DNA of 62,495 nucleotides from Gp7-AA6 sp036395755 (GTDB taxonomy: Bacteria > Acidobacteriota > Thermoanaerobaculia > UBA5066 > Gp7-AA6). This document shows, one piece after another, positions 56,838-62,495 of the stretch. A program made the position numbers and the translations under genes. Position 1 is the first letter of the stretch. Every line of letters starts with the position of its first letter. Below the pieces are notes generated by a model. The model was not told the DNA's origin, made no database searches, and worked only from the letters and a program-made list of their open reading frames with translations. Location of the stretch: assembly GCA_036395755.1 (NCBI GenBank), contig DASWCZ010000080.1:1-62495 (forward strand), given 5' to 3'.

Positions 56838-57905
56838 ATGACGGCGCGGTCCGATCGATTCGAAGCGGCCCGGATCTTTCGGGAAGAGGCGCTCTCGGAG
56901 GGGTTTTCCCGCTTCGGGGTCGCTCGCGCGCTTCCGCCGGCTCGATTCGAGCGCTTCCGCGACTGGATCGCCACCGGCCGGCACGCGGGAATGGCCTATC
57001 TCGAGCGGACGGTCGAGGTCCGTTCGCATCCCCAGAACCTCCTGCCGGGAGCGAAATCGGTCGTCTGCCTCGCCGCGCCCCATCGGCGCGACCCGCTCCG
57101 CGCGGGGGACGGCTCGATCGTCGCCCGGTATGCTGCCGGGCCCGACTACCACGGCACGCTCCGCAAGAGGGCGATGCGCGTCGCGCGCGCGGCGATCGAG
57201 CGGCTCTCCGAGCCGGTTCGCTGGCGCGTGTGCGTGGACTCGACACCGCTCGCCGAGAGATCGTTCGCGGCGGCGGCCGGCGTGGGCTGGATCGGCAAGA
57301 ACGGCTGCCTGATCGATCGCGATTTCGGGTCATACCTGTTGCTCGCGGAGATCGTCACGGACCTCGATCTGCCGCCCGACGATCCGGTCGCCGAGCTCTG
57401 CGGCTCCTGCGTCCGATGCCTCGAGAGCTGCCCCACCGACGCGTTTCTCGGCCCGGGCCTTCTCGATTCGGCCCGGTGCCTCGCTTACTGGACGATCGAG
57501 CACCGCGGGCCGCTTCCGGACGCGGTCAAGGAGAGCGTCGGCGACCGGGTCTTCGGATGCGACGTCTGCCAGGAAGTGTGTCCATGGAATGCGCCCGTGC
57601 GCCCGCGCGCCCTTGACGCGAGCGTTCCCTCGGAGGGAGAAGGGGTCCACACGGCTCTGCCGACCCGTCGAGAGTGGGTCGCGATGGGGAAGGGCGAGTG
57701 GCGGCGGCGCTTCGGGGCGACCGCGTTGAACCGAGCCGGACGCCGGGGAATCCAGCGCAACGCCGCGGCATCCGCGGGCGCGACGGCAGACCGCGCGATG
57801 CTTCCCGCGCTCGCCTCTGCCGCGCAGAGCGCAGACCGCGGCCTGTCCGATGCGGCGCGCTGGGCCTCGCGGCGCCTCACGGCCGACATCGAAAGGACGT
57901 CATGA
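56838..57905 (+). CDS. queG: epoxyqueuosine reductase
   Basis: A 355-residue QueG. The N-terminal cobalamin-binding part includes AYLERTVEVRSHPQNLLPGAKSVV, and CVDSTPLAERSFAAAAGVGWIGKNG is strongly conserved. Two 4Fe-4S clusters are ligated by CGSCVRCLESCPTDAF and CDVCQEVCPWN. It reduces epoxyqueuosine to queuosine in tRNA, using cobalamin. The gene overlaps corC by four bases (ATGA). It is likely the first gene of a three-gene operon. Confidence 0.95.
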   Translation: MTARSDRFEAARIFREEALSEGFSRFGVARALPPARFERFRDWIATGRHAGMAYLERTVEVRSHPQNLLPGAKSVVCLAAPHRRDPLRAGDGSIVARYAAGPDYHGTLRKRAMRVARAAIERLSEPVRWRVCVDSTPLAERSFAAAAGVGWIGKNGCLIDRDFGSYLLLAEIVTDLDLPPDDPVAELCGSCVRCLESCPTDAFLGPGLLDSARCLAYWTIEHRGPLPDAVKESVGDRVFGCDVCQEVCPWNAPVRPRALDASVPSEGEGVHTALPTRREWVAMGKGEWRRRFGATALNRAGRRGIQRNAAASAGATADRAMLPALASAAQSADRGLSDAARWASRRLTADIERTS

Positions 57906-59172
57906 ACGCCAAGGACTTTGTTCTCCTCGTGCTCCTCGCGCTCTCACTCGGCCTCTCCGCCTTTTTTGCCGGCTCGGAGACCGCGCTCGTGTCCCTCTCG
58001 CGGATCGACCTTCAGAGGCTCCGGGAGAAAGGGGACCGACGCGCCCCGATTCTCCGCAACCTGAAGGCGCACACGTCGCGGCTGCTCGCGACCATCCTGA
58101 TCGGCCAGAACCTCTTCATCACGACCGCCTCGTCCCTCGCAACGCTTCTCGCGACGGCGTGGCTCGGCGAGACCTATGGCGCAGCAGCGGCGATCATCTT
58201 CTCCACCATCGTCCTCTTCATCTTCGCGGAGATGACTCCGAAGTCGATCGCGGCGGCTTCGCCGGTCTCGATCTCTCGGGCCGTGGCCGTTCCGATGGCG
58301 TGGACCATGCGGCTGCTCTCGCCATTCGTGAACGTGCTCGTGAGGATCTCGACCGGCATGCTGCGGCACTTCGGGATCCCCGAAAAGACCCCCGCCCTGA
58401 CCGAAGAGGAGATGAAGAGCCTTTTCAACCTCGGAGCGGAGGAGGGAGTGATCCACGGCGACGAGAGAAAGCTCCTCCACAAGGTACTCGAGTTCGGCGA
58501 CAAGACCGTCCGCGACATCATGGTCCCGAGAACGAAGGTCATCGCTCTGCCAGAGACGGCGAAGTTCGATGATGTCCGGCTCGTCCTCCACGAGCACAAG
58601 CTCTCGCGCCTGCCCGTCTACCGCGGCTCGCTCGACAACATCGTCGGGATCCTGAACGGGAAGGACCTCTTCGACCTGTCCGACGAGGAAGAGCGGAAGT
58701 TTTCGCTGGGGCGCTACCTCGACCCGCCCTTCCTCGTTCCGGAATTCAAGCGGGCCGAAGATCTCTTCCGGGAGATGCGCCGCCGCCGCACGCACATGGC
58801 GATCGTGGTCGACGAGCACGGCGGCACGGCGGGGATCGCGACGATCGAGGACGCCCTCGAAGAGTTGCTCGGGCCGATCCAGGACGAATACGACGAGGAG
58901 GAGACCTCCGGCTTCGTCGCCGCGGGCGACCGGACCTACGTCCTGGAAGGAAGCTTCCGTCTCGACGACATCGAGGAGCAGTTCGGTCTTTCGCTGCCGC
59001 GCGACGAAGCCGAGACGATCGCGGGTCACCTGATGCTGCGCTTCGGCCGGATCCCGCGGAAGGGCGAGCGCTGGAAGGGACGCCGCGCGGAGTTCATCGT
59101 CGAGGATGCGACTCCGACGACGATCAAGAGTGTTCGGATGATCCTGCCGCCCGCCGCCTCTCCCCCGGCCGC

Positions 59173-59176
<4 letters not shown>
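57902..59176 (+). CDS. CorC/HlyC-type CNNM transporter-like protein with CBS pair
   Basis: A 424-residue protein. The DUF21 (CNNM) membrane domain covers about 1-180 with GSETALVSLSRIDLQRLREKG and LFIFAEMTPKSIAA. A CBS pair follows (TVRDIMVPRTKVIALPET; LPVYRGSLDNIVGILNGKDL), then a CorC_HlyC domain (YVLEGSFRLDDIEEQFGLSLP). These proteins mediate Mg2+ or Co2+ efflux or tolerance; 'hemolysin' is an old label. The last segment is Pro/Ala-rich. It overlaps the queG and dehydrogenase genes by four bases each. Confidence 0.9.
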
Positions 59177-60183
<1,007 letters not shown>

Positions 60184-60213
60184 CCTTGGAGTGTGTACTT
60201 TGGACTTCGGACG

Positions 60214-60507
60214 TCAGTCCATTTCGACTTTCGGCACCATGAGCACGCGCACTCCGACGTTGCCCAGGATGCGCGCCTGGCAGCCGAGCCGACCGCACTG
60301 GCCGAGGTCGTAGGCGATCTCCTGCGGATTGATCGGCGTCAGGTTCTCCCCTCCCACCACGACCTCCACGCGGCAGGTCGAGCAGATCCCGTTGCCGCCG
60401 CAGACGTGGCTGATGCGGACGCCGAGATCCACGGCGGCCCGCAAAAGGGTGGTTCCGGACGGAACGATCCCGGCCTTCCCTTCATTGACGAAGACCACCG
60501 TGGGCAT
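60214..60507 (-). CDS. 2Fe-2S ferredoxin
   Basis: A 97-residue plant-type ferredoxin. The cluster motif is HVCGGNGICSTCRVEV with the fourth cysteine in DLGQCGRLGCQARI. It opens with MPTVVFVNEGKAGIVPSGTTLL, a usual start. It carries electrons for a reductase or monooxygenase; no partner is adjacent. It diverges from trmB with only 18 bases between the start codons and converges with the isocitrate dehydrogenase gene. Confidence 0.9.
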   Translation of the reverse strand: MPTVVFVNEGKAGIVPSGTTLLRAAVDLGVRISHVCGGNGICSTCRVEVVVGGENLTPINPQEIAYDLGQCGRLGCQARILGNVGVRVLMVPKVEMD

Positions 60508-60525
60508 GAGAATTTCGGGACTTTC

Positions 60526-61152
60526 TTGACCGGGCAGATTAACACGACCGAACGCGCGCGCTCCCGTTTTCCCGTCGCCGTCGATGAGGAGCTCTGGTTC
60601 GCGCGGCCGTTCGTTGCCCACGAGATCTTCGGACGCCGCGCGCCCCTCGAGATCGAGCTCGGAACGGGGAAGGCCCGGTTCCTCATTCAGGCGGCAGGGA
60701 CGAATCCCGCTCGGGACTACCTCGGTGTCGAGCGCTCCCTCTCCTATTATCGAATCTCGAGCCGGCGAATCTCGCGGGCGCGCCTGCCGAACGCGCGAAT
60801 CGTTCGCGCGGATGCCCGGATGTTCGTCGACGGTTGCCTCGAAGCCCGTTCCGTGCGCGCGTTCCACGTCTACTTCCCGGATCCGTGGCCCAAGAAGAGG
60901 CAGCGGAAGCGCCGGCTCTTAGATGGAGTGTTTCTCGAAGTCCTCGCTTCGAAGCTCGAGCCGGGGGGCGTCCTTCGGATCGCGACCGACCATCCCGGAT
61001 ATGCCGGGGAGCTCGGGCTTCTCCTCCAGACCGTGCCGCAGTTCGAGGAGCTCGACTGGGACTCGCTCCCCGCCCCGCCCCCGACGCACTACGAGATCAA
61101 GTACCGCGCCGAAGGTCGCTCCATCCAGAGGTTCCTCTTGCGCAAGACTTGA
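60526..61152 (+). CDS. trmB: tRNA (guanine46-N7)-methyltransferase
   Basis: A 208-residue TrmB. SAM site: LEIELGTGKARFLIQA; YLGVERSLSYYRI; signature HVYFPDPWPKKRQRKRRLLD. The C-terminal FEELDWDSLPAPPPTHYEIKY is also typical. It methylates G46 in the tRNA variable loop. No ATG is suitable; TTG at 60526 starts 18 bases from the divergent ferredoxin ATG and gives the family length. Confidence 0.92.
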   Translation: MTGQINTTERARSRFPVAVDEELWFARPFVAHEIFGRRAPLEIELGTGKARFLIQAAGTNPARDYLGVERSLSYYRISSRRISRARLPNARIVRADARMFVDGCLEARSVRAFHVYFPDPWPKKRQRKRRLLDGVFLEVLASKLEPGGVLRIATDHPGYAGELGLLLQTVPQFEELDWDSLPAPPPTHYEIKYRAEGRSIQRFLLRKT

Positions 61153-61169
61153 TCTTGAGCGCAGTCTCT

Positions 61170-61763
61170 TCAGGGTTCCGGCGGCGGCAGCGGGCCGGCG
61201 ATCGAGACGATGCGACGCAGAAAGAGCGCGAAGTAGTGGATACCGGAGATGAGAGCGATTCCCACGGTCACCCAGAGCGCGAGTTTGCCGGGCAGCAGGA
61301 ACATTTCGTGCCGGATGGCCAGAATGAGGAGCGACACGGCGAGAATCTGCGAGAACATCTTCGCTTTTCCCCAGCCCGAAGCGGCGATCACAAGGCCCTG
61401 CGCCGAAGCGATCGAGCGCAGCCCCGAGACCGCGAATTCCCGGCCGAGGATGACGACGACCATCCACGCCGGAGCCAGCTGAAGCTCGACCAGCGACACG
61501 AAGGCCGCGGAAATCAGAAGCTTGTCCGCGATCGGGTCGAGCAGCGTGCCGAGCGTCGTGATCTCGCCCCGACGCCGGGCGAGCCAGCCGTCGAAGAAAT
61601 CCGTCGCGGTTGCGAAGAGGAAGATCAAGAGGCCGACCGTCTCCCGCCCCTCGAACTTCGTGAGCAGCACGACGAGAAGGAACGGCACGAGGAAGATGCG
61701 CAGGAGCGTCAGCGCATTCGGGAGGTTGATGTTCAATTGCTCTTCCGTCTCGACGATTTCCAT
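61170..61763 (-). CDS. pgsA: CDP-diacylglycerol--glycerol-3-phosphate 3-phosphatidyltransferase
   Basis: A 197-residue CDP-alcohol phosphatidyltransferase with about five to six membrane helices. The active motif is DFFDGWLARRRGE with the paired LLDPIADK, matching D-G-x2-A-R-x8-G-x3-D-x3-D. It starts with a soluble tail (MEIVETEEQLNINLPNALTLLR). The length and NALTLLR opening fit PgsA, which commits lipid to phosphatidylglycerol. It converges with trmB (17 bases apart) and diverges from the mutase gene. Confidence 0.92.
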   Translation of the reverse strand: MEIVETEEQLNINLPNALTLLRIFLVPFLLVVLLTKFEGRETVGLLIFLFATATDFFDGWLARRRGEITTLGTLLDPIADKLLISAAFVSLVELQLAPAWMVVVILGREFAVSGLRSIASAQGLVIAASGWGKAKMFSQILAVSLLILAIRHEMFLLPGKLALWVTVGIALISGIHYFALFLRRIVSIAGPLPPPEP

Positions 61764-61847
61764 GCGTTATCTTTCGGCGACGTCCGAAATCTCAGAAGTG
61801 ATTAAGGTAACACCGCCGGGACCCGGCCGGTTTCGGCGCTCCGCTCC

Positions 61848-62495
61848 TTGAGCATCGCCTTCGGGACGGACGGCTGGCGAGGCGTCATCGCCGACGACTG
61901 CACCTTCGAGGCCGTGCGCCGGGCCGCGGCCGCCACGGCCCGCGTCTATAGGGCGTGGCGCGGCCCGGGGGACCGGACGCGAATCGTCGTCGGGTACGAC
62001 ACGCGCTTCCTCTCACCGGAATTCGCGCTCGCCGCCGCGGAGATCTTTGCCCGCGCCGGCATCGACGTTCTCCTGACCGACCGGCCCATCCCCACGCCCG
62101 TGGTGTCCTACCACGTGCGGCGGCTCTCGCTCGCCGGCGGGATCGCGATCACCGCCAGCCACAATCCCGCGCCTTACAACGGTTTCAAGGTGAAGGCGCA
62201 CTTCGGCGGAAGCGCGCCGCCGGAGCTCTACGACGAGATCTCCCGGGAAGCGGACCGGCCGCTTCCCGGATCCGCCCGCGCCGGACAGATCTCGACCGTG
62301 GACCTCGTCCGACCCTACCGCGAGCGGCTCGGCGCCCTTCTCGACCTGCCCGCAATCCGCGACGCGGGACTCTCCGTCCTCGCCGACTCGATGCACGGAG
62401 CGGCGGGGACTCTGGTCGCCGAGGTCGTCGGGCCGGGCAGAACGAGAGTCGTGCCGTTCCGCTCCGAGCGCGACGCGCTCTTCGGCGGCGTGCAT
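61848..62495 (+). CDS. phosphoglucomutase/phosphomannomutase, cut by the window end
   Basis: The frame stays open to the last base, giving 216 codons of an alpha-D-phosphohexomutase. It begins IAFGTDGWRGVIADDCTFE (family opening) and has the catalytic serine loop GIAITASHNPAPYNGFK; VVGYDTRFLSPEFA is also typical. Domains 1 and part of 2 are present. The enzyme converts hexose-6-phosphate to hexose-1-phosphate. A TTG at 61848 is the best start; no ATG lies close. Substrate preference cannot be set from this part. Confidence 0.88.
   Translation, partial: MSIAFGTDGWRGVIADDCTFEAVRRAAAATARVYRAWRGPGDRTRIVVGYDTRFLSPEFALAAAEIFARAGIDVLLTDRPIPTPVVSYHVRRLSLAGGIAITASHNPAPYNGFKVKAHFGGSAPPELYDEISREADRPLPGSARAGQISTVDLVRPYRERLGALLDLPAIRDAGLSVLADSMHGAAGTLVAEVVGPGRTRVVPFRSERDALFGGVH

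Overview
The window is about 62.5 kb of GC-rich, gene-dense bacterial chromosome. It holds 64 genes I can support, with no intergenic gap above about 220 bases. I found no tRNA or rRNA gene, CRISPR array, prophage or insertion sequence. Several traits suggest an Acidobacteriota member, perhaps Thermoanaerobaculia-like: GTG/TTG starts, a VWFA protein of the acidobacterial type, a DUF4398/OmpA lipoprotein pair, and CATCCCGAGCGAAGCGAGGGA-type dispersed repeats. This placement is inference without a phylogeny. Outer-membrane proteins (TolC, OmpA-like, a beta-barrel) show a diderm envelope.

Layout. 1-2.2 kb: the end of a membrane glycosyltransferase, a small unknown, an MBL-fold hydrolase and a zinc-ribbon/Fe-S protein. 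2.2-8.2 kb (minus): a MacAB-type exporter (adaptor, ATPase, permease) followed by an orphan sensor histidine kinase. 8.3-14.3 kb (minus): the most interesting locus, reading CDF-like transporter, thioredoxin, TIGR04282-type arsenosugar glycosyltransferase, an 834-residue PqqD-like/radical-SAM/ArsM fusion, a PiT-family permease and an ArsN2 acetyltransferase. 14.4-17.8 kb (plus): a secreted small protein, an outer-membrane barrel and ZnuA/ZnuB without an ATPase. 17.8-26.8 kb (minus): an overlapping chain vapB-vapC-rimO-ribF-Nramp, then a 1171-residue exported orphan coupled to a VWFA protein. 26.8-34.4 kb: asnS, a large GT-C/YfhO-like membrane protein, an 88-residue gene divergent from a glutaryl-CoA dehydrogenase, a PPC-domain protein, Mpg DNA glycosylase and a sugar epimerase.

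34.4-44.3 kb (minus): an ornithine-cyclodeaminase homologue, a GAF-PP2C phosphatase, a LolD-like ATPase, a Yip1 protein and TolC; then two peptide-ABC ATPases behind a TPR protein. 44.4-48.8 kb (minus): the classical block ffh-rpsP-khpA-rimM-trmD-rplS-rnhB. 48.8-56.8 kb: a Thr-rich lipoprotein with its own promoter and terminator, a diguanylate cyclase, a glycosyltransferase plus methyltransferase, the DUF4398/OmpA pair, and an AI-2E-type permease. 56.8-62.5 kb: queG-corC-NAD isocitrate dehydrogenase with 4-base overlaps, a ferredoxin divergent from trmB, pgsA, and the start of a phosphohexomutase cut by the window end.

How it works together. The arsenic-type locus reads as a biosynthetic and handling unit: thioredoxin could supply electrons, ArsM could methylate, the radical-SAM half could add a carbon group, and the transferase and ArsN2 could modify the organoarsenical, with PiT and CDF transport at the edges. 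Many transcription-unit heads carry a TATAAT-like hexamer only 6-13 bases before the start codon and no Shine-Dalgarno sequence, suggesting leaderless or near-leaderless transcripts.
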